Assembly (NCBI GenBank): GCA_951812525.1
Contig: OX638316.1
Coordinates: 682,001 to 746,000, forward strand
Direction of reading: 5' to 3'
Source: an uncultured Poribacteria bacterium
GTDB lineage: Bacteria > Poribacteria > WGA-4E > WGA-3G
DNA length: 64,000 nt
A model generated the notes under the pieces. It was not told the origin of the DNA and did not search any database. It saw nothing but the letters and a program-made list of their open reading frames with translations. Made by a program: the position numbers and the translations under genes. This document shows positions 52,804 through 61,210 of this stretch, piece by piece. Each line of letters starts with the position of its first letter. Position 1 is the stretch's first letter.

Positions 52804-52833
52804 TTGACAGGCATTCCAAAACTGTGCTATAAT
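52804..52833 (+). promoter_or_regulatory. Sigma-70 promoter upstream of the Rpn-like gene
   Basis: TTGACA (52804-52809), 18 bases, TATAAT (52828-52833): both hexamers are perfect. It gives the nuclease gene its own promoter inside the oxidoreductase array. Confidence 0.75.
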
Positions 52834-52868
52834 TCAAAAAAGACACACTAAACCGTGAAAGGAATCGG

Positions 52869-53762
52869 ATGGCAAGTTTTGATACTGCCTCTAAAAAACA
52901 GGTCGAAACAAATCCCCAAGACTTCGTAAACCTCTGCTTTAAATTCGGGCTAGAAGATATTACCGTCCTAGAGATTATCACACCGGAGCAACCTACAATT
53001 GAAATGCATCAAGCAGATATCCTCATCAAAGCACATCGCAACGACAGAGAGGTCCTTGTGCATTTCGAGTTTCAAACTACCGATAGCTACGATCCAGAGA
53101 TGCCGCTCCGAATGGCAGGCTACATTATTAGAGCAATTGAAGTCTACCGGCTGCCCATCTATTCCAATGTCATCTATCTACGGCCCGACGCTGGTAGAAG
53201 TGATCCAGGAAAATTTGAGCAAAATCTGGAACAGCATCGTATTTCCATTGAATACCAAGTTTTTCGCTTGATTGAAATGGATGGACAAGCGATTCTCAAT
53301 TTGAAACCCGCAGGTTTGATACCGTTCACGCCGCTTATGAAGCGTCCAGTAGATATGGATGCAGAGCAGTGGCTACGCCGCTGTATCCAAACTGCAGATA
53401 GCATCGATATTCCTAACAAACCGGAATATCTTGGGAGTCTGGCTGTTTTGGGAAATTTAGTCTATGATTCGGAAATGATTTTAGAGATTATTTTGGAGGA
53501 AACCATGCAACAACCTTCTATTGTCGAATACGTGGCACCACAGGCACATGAACAGGGAGTGCAAAAAGGGGCACGAGAGAGTACTCGGAAGCATATCCTT
53601 GAGGTCCTCGCGCTTCGATTACAGCCCGAGGTAGCACAAACCTTCAAACCAACGCTTGAGGCAATTGATGACCTACAACGTCTCGAGCAGTTGTTTGGTG
53701 CTGCGATAAAAGTGGAAAGCTTGGAAGACTTCAAACAAGCACTAAACGAAAATGGGGACTAA
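52869..53762 (+). CDS. Rpn-family PD-(D/E)XK nuclease/transposase-like protein
   Basis: A 297-residue protein with the Rpn/YhgA-like core: ADILIKAHRNDREVLVHFEFQ (the D and E-x-Q of the nuclease), YDPEMPLRMAGYIIRAIEVY and VIYLRPDAG. A C-terminal helical part follows (HILEVLALRLQPEVAQ). Rpn proteins promote RecA-independent recombination in E. coli, known for that family. Its insertion between two near-identical oxidoreductase copies suggests either a recent insertion or a role in array rearrangement. AAAGGAATCGG precedes the ATG. Confidence 0.85.
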   Translation: MASFDTASKKQVETNPQDFVNLCFKFGLEDITVLEIITPEQPTIEMHQADILIKAHRNDREVLVHFEFQTTDSYDPEMPLRMAGYIIRAIEVYRLPIYSNVIYLRPDAGRSDPGKFEQNLEQHRISIEYQVFRLIEMDGQAILNLKPAGLIPFTPLMKRPVDMDAEQWLRRCIQTADSIDIPNKPEYLGSLAVLGNLVYDSEMILEIILEETMQQPSIVEYVAPQAHEQGVQKGARESTRKHILEVLALRLQPEVAQTFKPTLEAIDDLQRLEQLFGAAIKVESLEDFKQALNENGD

Positions 53763-53854
53763 ACCGCGCCTTCCTCCCCGTAACTTATCTATACTTTCTA
53801 CCATAAACTCTCATCTGTTTTGGTTCAAATCAGGATATTAAAGGAGAACCTTTT

Positions 53855-54892
53855 ATGTATAAAACCGCCATGTTAGGGTGCGGGGGTCGTGCCCGCGCCC
53901 ATGCAGATGCCTACCGTTTCGTCAAAAATGGCAAACTCGCCGCTGTCTGTGATATGAACACTGAACTGCTCAACAAATTCGGAGACGACTTCGGTATCCC
54001 TTCACGTTACACCGATTTGGATGAGATGCTTGAAAAAGAAAAACCCGATGTCCTTCATATCGTCACAGCACCCGTGCTGCGGGGCAGCAACGAACGAATT
54101 CGGTATCCGCTGATGAAACAGGCATCGGATGCCGGTGTGCCAGCAGCGATTGTCGAAAAACCGATTGCCGTCGAAAGCGAAGATTGGAAACAGATCGCAG
54201 GATTGGCAGAAGAGACAAAAACCAAATTCGTCGTCAATACGCAGCTCAACTTCCACCCACAAAACCTGGAATTAAAGCGGGATGTCGCAGAAGGCAGAAT
54301 CGGGGATATTAAGTTCATTGATGCCAGCGCACGCAGCACACCCGTTGACCAAGGTCCACACGTGCTACAACTGGTATCTTCCTATATCGACAACTCCCGT
54401 CCGACGCGAGTACTCGGGCAAATTTCAGGAAGCGAACAGTTGGATTCGGCGCAACCTTCTCCGCAATACGCCAGCGCACGCGTCCAGTACGACAACGGAC
54501 TCCACGTTTCTGTAGCATTCGGGACAGCGATCGCACCGACCGCTTCTGATGATCCAGTCGTCTTTTTCCACAAACGTGTTTTTGTCGTAGGCACGAAAGG
54601 TTTTGTGCATTGGCGGTTCAGCAGTTGGGAACGTTCAACACCAGACGGTGGCTACGAAGGCGGTCCCCTCAGCTACGGAGAGCAGGATGTCATCGCACAG
54701 GGTAATCTCACCGAGGCAGTCTTCGATTGGCTTGACGATGAGAGTAAGGTGCACCCGACGCACCTTAAACAATCGCTCGCTGAGTTTAATCTCCTTTTGG
54801 GAATCTACTATAGCGGTATCACGAACGAGGTGATTGAACTCCCCTTTGATCCACCAGATGGACTGATGGATTCACTAAGAGCCAAGCTATAG
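53855..54892 (+). CDS. Gfo/Idh/MocA oxidoreductase, tandem array copy 4
   Basis: A 345-residue paralogue (AAVCDMNTELLNKFGDDFGIP; AIVEKPIAVES). Variable region SGSEQLDSAQPSPQYASARV and GTAIAPTASDDPVVFFH. The N-terminus combines copy 1-like (MNTELLNKFGDDFG) and copy 2/3-like (VLHIVTAPVLRG) blocks, suggesting gene conversion among the copies. AAAGGAGAACC lies before the ATG. Confidence 0.92.
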   Translation: MYKTAMLGCGGRARAHADAYRFVKNGKLAAVCDMNTELLNKFGDDFGIPSRYTDLDEMLEKEKPDVLHIVTAPVLRGSNERIRYPLMKQASDAGVPAAIVEKPIAVESEDWKQIAGLAEETKTKFVVNTQLNFHPQNLELKRDVAEGRIGDIKFIDASARSTPVDQGPHVLQLVSSYIDNSRPTRVLGQISGSEQLDSAQPSPQYASARVQYDNGLHVSVAFGTAIAPTASDDPVVFFHKRVFVVGTKGFVHWRFSSWERSTPDGGYEGGPLSYGEQDVIAQGNLTEAVFDWLDDESKVHPTHLKQSLAEFNLLLGIYYSGITNEVIELPFDPPDGLMDSLRAKL

Positions 54893-54989
54893 AAGAGGCT
54901 TTGTCCTCTCATCGCGACCACTCTCCTTTTTACCTTAAGGCGAGGTTCTCATGCCTCACCATACACTCATTTAAATGGGAGGAACAACC

Positions 54990-55718
54990 ATGTCCCTTTC
55001 AAGAATTGCGTGTCTAATCTTCTGTCTGCTTAGCATCGCTCATCCCACAGCAAATGCGGAGTTGGTCGGCTATTGGTCATTTGACAAGGCTGACGGTGTG
55101 GATGACCTAACCGGAAACGGGCACGACGGTGTTATCCATGGGAATCCAAAGGTAATCGCTGGAAAATTCGGTGAAGCGTTAGAGTTCAACGGGGGCACTG
55201 ACTACGTCGCGATTCCAGATGATCCAGCAATTTCAGAACTCAAAGCATTGTCTCTGTCGGCGTGGATCCAGCCTCTAAAACTTGGTCCGTGGGTAGCGGT
55301 CGCGGAAAAAGGTATCCATCTCAACTGGAGTTACGGTTTTTTCATTGAACCCGACGGGACGCTCTCCTTTGAGGTATCTACCGGTCCCGGAAACAATCTC
55401 GTCTGTTGTGTCGGCAATGTTAAAATGGAAATAGGACAGTGGTATCACATCTTCGGCTCATACGATGGCAAGTCCGTGAAAGCCTACGTTGATGGAAAAT
55501 TGGAAGGAGAGATGCCCGGTGCCAATGAGGTACACATCACCGAAGGGCTACCGTTCACTATCGGCAGTCGTAACGGCCAGAACCACTTTGGCGGTGCCGT
55601 TGACGAGGTAGCATTCTGGAACGCAGCAATTCCTGTTGAGGAATCCATGGATCCGCTCCCTGTGCGACCAGGACGAAAATTGACGACCACCTGGGGAGCG
55701 ATAAAGACGCAGAAATAA
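54990..55718 (+). CDS. Secreted LamG-domain protein with GR-K-L-TTTWG tail
   Basis: Start at ATG 54990 (GGGAGGAACAACC before it; the upstream in-frame ATG overlaps this site). 242 residues: signal peptide (ACLIFCLLSIAHPTANA), LamG jelly roll (LVGYWSFDKADGVDDLTGNG; LSLSAWIQPL; WYHIFGSYDGKSVKAYVDGK; GGAVDEVAFWNAAI), then the tail PVRPGRKLTTTWGAIKTQK. It is extracytoplasmic and probably glycan- or protein-binding. It lies 5 bases upstream of a PhyH gene, repeating the LamG-PhyH pairing. Confidence 0.88.
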   Translation: MSLSRIACLIFCLLSIAHPTANAELVGYWSFDKADGVDDLTGNGHDGVIHGNPKVIAGKFGEALEFNGGTDYVAIPDDPAISELKALSLSAWIQPLKLGPWVAVAEKGIHLNWSYGFFIEPDGTLSFEVSTGPGNNLVCCVGNVKMEIGQWYHIFGSYDGKSVKAYVDGKLEGEMPGANEVHITEGLPFTIGSRNGQNHFGGAVDEVAFWNAAIPVEESMDPLPVRPGRKLTTTWGAIKTQK

Positions 55719-55723
55719 AAACG

Positions 55724-56575
55724 ATGGAAACGAATCTTGAAAAATTTACGGAACAAGGTTACCTTGTCGTGGAATCGGCACTATCTGAGGCAGACCTTGC
55801 CCCGTTAATCGGTGTGATTTCTGAAGCCGTTGATAAACGCGCTGCCGAACTCTATAACGAAGGCGTAATTCCTGACACCTACGAAGCGATGTCTTTTGAT
55901 CGCCGTTGGCACGCTATTCTAAAAGCATGCGGCAGAGAGAATGAGGTCTTTGGCTGGCACACGCTCGTCTTTAGTGAAGCACTCTTTGACTTGATAACCC
56001 ATCCGAAGGTGCTGGACGTGTTGGAAGTACTTATTGGAGGCGACATTCAATTCAACGGCGACTTTTGGGTGCGTCCGAAACTTCCAAACGAAAAACTGAC
56101 GACCCTCCCTTGGCACCAAGACAGCGCGTACATGCCACAGACCGAAAATGATACCCACCTCACCGTATGGCTGCCCTTGGTCGATGTCAAAGTAGAGAAC
56201 GGTCCGTTGCAATTCCTACCCGGAAGCCACAAGTTAGGTCTGCAAACCTATCATCGTGTTCCCGGAGAGACATTTGCCGTCCCTGTCCTTCCACCTGATT
56301 CATCCGATGCCGACATTGAGACCTTAGAGATGAAAAAGGGCGATCTACTCGTCTTTAACAACCTCGTCTTCCATCGATCATTAGTAAACCACAGCGACAT
56401 TATCCGCTGGTCAACAGACTTCCGATTCAGTCGGACTGGTACCTCACTAAACGGACTCTGGCACGAAACGATCGCGTGTCTTGCCCGTGAACAGGCAAAC
56501 AGGCACTGCCCAACATCGTGGCAGACTTGGCGTGCCCAATGGAATGCCAGTCCACACAAAGATAGATTTGTTTAG
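55724..56575 (+). CDS. Phytanoyl-CoA dioxygenase (PhyH)-like Fe(II)/2OG oxygenase
   Basis: A 283-residue protein with HxD in LPWHQDSAYMP, GPLQFLPGSHKLG, distal His in FNNLVFHRSLVNH and IIRWSTDFRFSRTG for 2-oxoglutarate. It hydroxylates an unknown substrate. It directly follows the LamG gene and is probably cotranscribed. Confidence 0.9.
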   Translation: METNLEKFTEQGYLVVESALSEADLAPLIGVISEAVDKRAAELYNEGVIPDTYEAMSFDRRWHAILKACGRENEVFGWHTLVFSEALFDLITHPKVLDVLEVLIGGDIQFNGDFWVRPKLPNEKLTTLPWHQDSAYMPQTENDTHLTVWLPLVDVKVENGPLQFLPGSHKLGLQTYHRVPGETFAVPVLPPDSSDADIETLEMKKGDLLVFNNLVFHRSLVNHSDIIRWSTDFRFSRTGTSLNGLWHETIACLAREQANRHCPTSWQTWRAQWNASPHKDRFV

Positions 56576-56608
56576 CTTACATATACAATGCCTCTGTTTC
56601 AAAAACGC

Positions 56609-56637
56609 TTGTTTTTTCACACGTTTTCTGTTATAAT
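56609..56637 (+). promoter_or_regulatory. Sigma-70-like promoter
   Basis: TTGTTT (56609-56614), 17 bases, TATAAT (56632-56637), upstream of the next LamG gene. It overlaps a TTATAAT/ATTATAA inverted pair. Confidence 0.5.
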
Positions 56638-56732
56638 CTCTTAATTATAACAGAAAGAAAAAATATGTGATGCAGGAGTCGGTGAATACACAGTTTACCG
56701 TTCACTTAGCAACACATAGGGAGGTTATTTTG

Positions 56733-57488
56733 TTGAACGCAAGAATTATCATTTTTATTCTCAGCATGCTACTTATGTTGGGGACCAGCCTAACCGTTTC
56801 TGCTGAGATTACCGAAGATATGATTGCTGCCGCGTGGCTGTTTGATGGCGATGCTGCAGACGTTTCAGGCAACGGATTCGATGGCGAAGTAGAAGGAGGC
56901 AAATTTGTTGCTGGCCAAATCGGTGAAGCAGTCGAATTGAACGGCAAGAGCGAATGGGTCGCGATTCCAAAACGGATCGGCGAATTTGAGGAAATTACTT
57001 TCGCACATTGGGTCAAATCCACGGGACGCGAATCACAGTGGCGTGTTTTCTTCAATAACGATGGTTGGAAAGCAGGAGACATCCACTACCAGATGCACCC
57101 GAATAATAAAGTAGAGTTCTCTATTAACGGCAATCCTGGTGGAAATGATACCTTTGCAAACTATATGTTAGCAGGGGGTGAAATGGATAAATGGGTCCAT
57201 ATCGCAACCGCCTATAGTGCAAAGGAAAAGAAGATTCGTTTTTATATCAATGGCGAGCTCGACATTGAAAACGATTGGGGTGGAAACCCGGGTGTCCTCG
57301 ATCCTGCACAGATTGGCGACTGGGGTCAAAGCAGACAGTGGGAAGGGTTAATAGACGAGTTCATTATCTTCAATACCGTTCTGGATGAAGACGACATCCA
57401 AACCGTTATGAACGACGGTTTCGAGACAACTCTCGCTGTGGATCCAAAACGGAAATTGGCTGTCACATGGGGCAGTCTGAAAAAATAA
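56733..57488 (+). CDS. Secreted LamG-domain protein with KLAVTWG tail
   Basis: I prefer the TTG at 56733 (MNARIIIFIL...), 8 bases after GGGAGG; upstream in-frame ATGs would place a hydrophilic stretch before the signal peptide. About 251 residues: signal (IIIFILSMLLMLGTSLTVSA), LamG fold (MIAAAWLFDGDAADVSGNGFD; ITFAHWVKSTG; WVHIATAYSAKEKKIRFYIN; GLIDEFIIFNTVLDEDDI), tail LAVDPKRKLAVTWGSLKK. First of several such genes in a row, with short gaps. Confidence 0.85.
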   Translation: MNARIIIFILSMLLMLGTSLTVSAEITEDMIAAAWLFDGDAADVSGNGFDGEVEGGKFVAGQIGEAVELNGKSEWVAIPKRIGEFEEITFAHWVKSTGRESQWRVFFNNDGWKAGDIHYQMHPNNKVEFSINGNPGGNDTFANYMLAGGEMDKWVHIATAYSAKEKKIRFYINGELDIENDWGGNPGVLDPAQIGDWGQSRQWEGLIDEFIIFNTVLDEDDIQTVMNDGFETTLAVDPKRKLAVTWGSLKK

Positions 57489-57532
57489 GAGAGAAGTGGT
57501 GAACACACCGCTTTTCCGATGAAGGAAATAAT

Positions 57533-58375
57533 ATGCTTTGGGCAAAACGTTATTTGAATTACACATTCGCTGTAGTTATTGCTATTACGCTCAGCTTCGC
57601 GATGCTGACTACAAGCTACGCCGAGTTTGATGAAAAAGATATTGCAGGAATGTGGACCTTTGAAGAAGGTAAAGGTAAAGTTGTAAAGGATCTCTCTGCT
57701 AACGGAACCGACGGCGAATTTGTTGGCGACCTGAAATGGGCGAAAGGCAAATTCGGTGGCGGATTAGAGTTTAACGGTCAGGACACTTGGGTCAAAATCG
57801 GCACCAAGGGTGAAGATAAAACATTGGCTGCCTTGGATTTCAAGGACTCTAAAGGTTTTTCAATCCATTCTTGGGTCTATGCAGCAGAAGATCCAACCGG
57901 TAAATGTGTGATATGGAAGGGACTCGGCTGCTCAACCTGGTCCCAGTTCTTACTCGGAACAGGTGCGCATGAGAACGGTGAAAATAGCACACAAGCTGCA
58001 TTTCATATCCGCGCCGCCAATGGCGGTACAAAACTTGAAGTTCTTGGCGATGAACTTTCTGCTAATGAGTGGATACACCTCGTCGGTACATGGGACGGCT
58101 CCCAACTCCATGTCTACGTTAACGGTAAATTACAGAACTCCGAAGATGCCAAAGGACCCCCTTGGGCATCCCCGGAAGAGGTATATATCGGCGCAGATCC
58201 GGGTTGTGGCATGCGCTGTCAGTGGGAAGGTATTATCGACGAAGTTGTTGTCTTCAACGTAACACTCACCGACGATGACGTATCAAAACTCGGCGAAGGC
58301 ATTGAAGGCGCATTAGCCGTCGATGCTGCTGGAAAAATAGCAACAACTTGGGGTTCACTCAAGGCTACCCAGTAA
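57533..58375 (+). CDS. Secreted LamG-domain protein with GKIATTWG tail
   Basis: A 280-residue protein: signal peptide (FAVVIAITLSFAMLTTSYA), LamG fold (IAGMWTFEEGKGKVVKDLSA; FSIHSWVYA; WIHLVGTWDGSQLHVYVNGK; GIIDEVVVFNVTLTDDDVS), tail LAVDAAGKIATTWGSLKATQ. It has extra Cys residues (CVIWKGLGCSTW; DPGCGMRCQ) that could form disulphides. Weak ribosome-binding site (GAAGGAAATAAT). Confidence 0.88.
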   Translation: MLWAKRYLNYTFAVVIAITLSFAMLTTSYAEFDEKDIAGMWTFEEGKGKVVKDLSANGTDGEFVGDLKWAKGKFGGGLEFNGQDTWVKIGTKGEDKTLAALDFKDSKGFSIHSWVYAAEDPTGKCVIWKGLGCSTWSQFLLGTGAHENGENSTQAAFHIRAANGGTKLEVLGDELSANEWIHLVGTWDGSQLHVYVNGKLQNSEDAKGPPWASPEEVYIGADPGCGMRCQWEGIIDEVVVFNVTLTDDDVSKLGEGIEGALAVDAAGKIATTWGSLKATQ

Positions 58376-58421
58376 TTATCCGTCAAAACAGGCACTATTG
58401 GGTAGATGCTGTCTGTCAAAT

Positions 58422-58451
58422 GAGATGTCCGCCATCGCAAGCGGGCATCTC
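58422..58451 (+). terminator. Hairpin after LamG gene
   Basis: GAGATGTCCGC-CATCGCAA-GCGGGCATCTC forms a stem of about 11 bp with one mismatch, between two secreted-protein genes. There is no strong T-run. Confidence 0.5.
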
Positions 58452-58482
58452 CGCCGTTGGTTATGTCCCAAAGGAGAACAAA

Positions 58483-59193
58483 ATGAATGCCCGAAAACTG
58501 TGTGTCTTCAGTATTTGTCTCATTCTCCTATTATTTGAAAACGCAATCGCAGAAACACTATTCTTCGACGATTTTGAGGGAAACGGTGACCTTGAATGGC
58601 CCGATGTGCCAGCGATAACAATTGATACAGACCCAGGCAATCCAGATAACACCGTCCTCATCTTTGACACAAAGAATGACCAGACAAACGCCGATGCGCT
58701 CTTTCTCGAAGGGTTCGAGGACTTGACCGATTACACAATGCGAGCAAAGTTCAACATCGTCGGTGAGACAGCCGAGTTTGCGGCGTTTGGAATAATTGTG
58801 CGTGCGCAGTTAGCGACCGAGTATATGCTCGTAGAACCCGCACAAAAACGGTTATGTTGTGGAGATCCGAGAGAAAACATTCTCAATGTTTTTGAACGTG
58901 GTGCCGCCGGTTGGCCCATCGTTGCCAAGGCAGACATCGATATCGAACTTGACGAATGGCACGAACTATCGGTCACTGTAGCAGACAAAAAACTAACAGT
59001 CGCACTCGATGGCAAACAGATCGCTGAATACGGTAAAGTGCCCTATCCGAAAGGTGGATTCGGTATCCGGGAGTGGAAGTCGGAAACGTTGATTGACGAT
59101 GTAGAGATCTTTGACAAAGGCGGCTCAAGCCTTGCGGTCGAATCTCATGGCAAACTCGCCGTCACATGGGGAATGCTGAAGGTAGGTCGGTAA
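58483..59193 (+). CDS. Secreted DUF1080-like (concanavalin-fold) protein with KLAVTWG tail
   Basis: Start at ATG 58483, behind AAAGGAG; the longer frame upstream runs through the hairpin. 236 residues: signal (LCVFSICLILLLFENAIAE), jelly-roll domain (TLFFDDFEGNGDLEW; YTMRAKFNIVGETAEFAAFG; WHELSVTVADKKLTVALDGK; GGFGIREWKSETLIDDVEIF) resembling DUF1080/3-keto-disaccharide hydrolase-type proteins, then tail LAVESHGKLAVTWGMLKVGR. Role: extracytoplasmic carbohydrate binding or hydrolysis, unproven. Confidence 0.8.
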   Translation: MNARKLCVFSICLILLLFENAIAETLFFDDFEGNGDLEWPDVPAITIDTDPGNPDNTVLIFDTKNDQTNADALFLEGFEDLTDYTMRAKFNIVGETAEFAAFGIIVRAQLATEYMLVEPAQKRLCCGDPRENILNVFERGAAGWPIVAKADIDIELDEWHELSVTVADKKLTVALDGKQIAEYGKVPYPKGGFGIREWKSETLIDDVEIFDKGGSSLAVESHGKLAVTWGMLKVGR

Positions 59194-59245
59194 ATTTTCA
59201 TACTCGACTATAGAAAGCAGAACCAGCGTAAAGGATGTAGGATAC

Positions 59246-60034
59246 ATGGACTTAGGATTGCGTGGAAAACGCGCTATTGTTACCGGTGGTAGCCGTGGTA
59301 TTGGTCGGGAGTGTGCGCTCGCACTCGCACGGGAAGGTGTTCACGTCTGCATTGCTGCCCGAACACAAGATGTACTCAATCAAGTTCTTGCAGAACTTGA
59401 ACAGACGGGACCTAAAGGACACGCTATCGCTGTTGATTTAACCACACAAGCCAGTTGTGAGCAGGTGGTTCAGGAGACGATTGATCGCTTTGGCGGCGTT
59501 GATATTCTTGTCAACAACGTCGGCGCGGCACAGAACGCAGATATTTTAGGACTCCAGCCAAAACTCATTGACGAAGCACTCTCGTTGAAAACCTATAGTT
59601 ACCTGCGTATGTCGCAACTCGTTATTCCTTACATGCGGGAAAATCAGTGGGGACGCATTATCAATATCGCAGGTTCAGCGGGCACAAGCCCGACCCGCGG
59701 AAACATACCCACAGGGGCGGCGAATATCACCATTCTGAACATCACACGCGCCCTCTCCGATGCCGTCGCAGGTGACGGAATCTCGGTAAACACCGTCTGT
59801 CCCGGATTGACGAATACCGGTCGAGCACGCACGCAACAACGTACCAGGGCCGAACGCGAAGGACGTGATGTTGAAGAATTACTGACAGCACTCGGACAAG
59901 AACTTCCCGCCGGTCGTATCGCAGAACCTGAAGAGATCGCGAATGTAGTGACATTCTTAGCCTCCGAAGCCTGCTCCTATATGTTTGGGAGTTCGCTGTA
60001 TATGGATGGCGGTAAGCGACGCGCAACGTCATAA
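59246..60034 (+). CDS. Short-chain dehydrogenase/reductase with atypical catalytic motif
   Basis: A 262-residue SDR: cofactor loop TGGSRGIG, NNVG after strand 4, GRIINIAGSAG. At the usual Y-x3-K catalytic position the sequence is TGAANITILNITRAL, so Thr replaces Tyr and Asn replaces Lys. The NAD(P)-binding region is intact, so the protein may still bind cofactor or act on an unusual substrate, or be non-catalytic. Ends in the family's SEACSYMFGSSLYMDGGKRR. It sits between two secreted concanavalin-fold genes. Confidence 0.88.
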   Translation: MDLGLRGKRAIVTGGSRGIGRECALALAREGVHVCIAARTQDVLNQVLAELEQTGPKGHAIAVDLTTQASCEQVVQETIDRFGGVDILVNNVGAAQNADILGLQPKLIDEALSLKTYSYLRMSQLVIPYMRENQWGRIINIAGSAGTSPTRGNIPTGAANITILNITRALSDAVAGDGISVNTVCPGLTNTGRARTQQRTRAEREGRDVEELLTALGQELPAGRIAEPEEIANVVTFLASEACSYMFGSSLYMDGGKRRATS

Positions 60035-60092
60035 AAATACACTATCACGTCCAATACCAATAAGCAAACCAACTTTGGAGGAGTTTGTCCCA

Positions 60093-60866
60093 ATGCATAT
60101 CCTTAAAAGTCAATCCACTCACAAATATTTCCTCTTCACAGTGATGTGTGCTGCCATTTTTCTTTTGACAACCGGCGGATTCAGTGAGGTTTTATACCTT
60201 GACGATTTTGAAGACGGAAAAATTGATGGCAAATATGAATTCAAAAATCATGAAGGTGATTGGGTAGAAAAGGGCGGCGTTATCAGCCAAACGCACGAAT
60301 CCCCTGGCGATCACACCTACCTTGTCTTAGATGGTGGTTTCCCAGAACCCCATACCGGCTTAGTCATGATTCGCGTCGATGACTGGGGAGACGGGGACCT
60401 GGCACGGTGTGGACTCGGATTTCGTCTCGATCCAGGTGATGCCTCCGGTTACGCGTTTTTGATTCATCATTTCCTCAATAACATGGAATTTCTCAACGAC
60501 CATCTCGCATGGAAACAGAATGATACCGAACCCCCATTCGGTGAGATACAACTCGGTCAATGGTACTGGATGAAAGCCGAAATATCCGACAAAGGATTCA
60601 CTGGTAAAATCTGGGAAGATGGTAAAGACGAACCCAAAGACTGGCTTCTCGACAGCAAACTCGACTTCGGGAATGTTAGACCCGAGAGCGGCCAAGTCGG
60701 GCTTAACGGCGGTTCAAGCAGAGGGGCACCTGCCCTAACCATTGTCTCCTTCGACAATTGGGCAATTTGCGAAACCGCTGATGAATGCACACCCGATGAG
60801 GTTCTTGCTGTTCAGGCAACAGGCAAACTTCCAACGGTCTGGGGTACGCTCAAAGCGCGCTATTAA
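60093..60866 (+). CDS. Secreted DUF1080-like (concanavalin-fold) protein with KLPTVWG tail
   Basis: Start at ATG 60093 with TTGGAGGAG upstream; a longer in-frame start overlaps the SDR gene. 257 residues: signal (YFLFTVMCAAIFLLTTGGFS), jelly-roll domain (VLYLDDFEDGKIDGKYEFKN; TYLVLDGGFPEPHTGLVMIR; WYWMKAEISDKGFTGKIWED; TIVSFDNWAICETADECTPD), tail LAVQATGKLPTVWGTLKARY. It is similar to the protein at 58483. Probably extracytoplasmic. Confidence 0.8.
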   Translation: MHILKSQSTHKYFLFTVMCAAIFLLTTGGFSEVLYLDDFEDGKIDGKYEFKNHEGDWVEKGGVISQTHESPGDHTYLVLDGGFPEPHTGLVMIRVDDWGDGDLARCGLGFRLDPGDASGYAFLIHHFLNNMEFLNDHLAWKQNDTEPPFGEIQLGQWYWMKAEISDKGFTGKIWEDGKDEPKDWLLDSKLDFGNVRPESGQVGLNGGSSRGAPALTIVSFDNWAICETADECTPDEVLAVQATGKLPTVWGTLKARY

Positions 60867-60924
60867 AATGGCTTATCCCGAAGAAAACAATCGGGATATA
60901 TCAATCGCAGCGATCAGGCGCGCC

Positions 60925-60947
60925 CAAAACGCGCCTCTACGAATCAC
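60925..60947. repeat. Palindromic repeat AGGCGCGCCCAAAACGCGCCT
   Basis: Stem GGCGCG/CGCGCC followed by CTACGAATC; the same stem type recurs at 62020-62048. It lies between a secreted protein gene and the small membrane protein. Confidence 0.7.
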
Positions 60948-60983
60948 GCTGTAATACGTGGATTCACATCCACACACTAACGT

Positions 60984-61151
60984 ATGGGAACACTTTTACT
61001 TATCATTTTCGGGATCATCATTTTTGTCGTGGGTGTCCTGATTTTGTTCCAAATTCTGCAAGTAATCTTCGCCTTTGTATTTTCCGTCGCTCTATTTATT
61101 ATTATTGTTGGCGGTGCATACCTAATCCTTAGGCAGATTTTCAGAGGATAG
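60984..61151 (+). CDS. Small two-helix membrane protein
   Basis: A 55-residue frame (MGTLLLIIFGIIIFVVGVLI...GGAYLILRQIFRG), almost entirely hydrophobic, with two predicted transmembrane helices (about 2-22 and 27-50) and a charged C-terminus. There is no strong ribosome-binding site. It could be a leader, a membrane microprotein or chance, but strong hydrophobicity over the whole frame argues for a real product. No family recognised. Confidence 0.5.
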   Translation: MGTLLLIIFGIIIFVVGVLILFQILQVIFAFVFSVALFIIIVGGAYLILRQIFRG

Positions 61152-61210
61152 AAGGTGTCAGGCGTACGCTTGCAGATTTCCTATATCTAACAATTCAAAG
61201 GAGAAAAACT

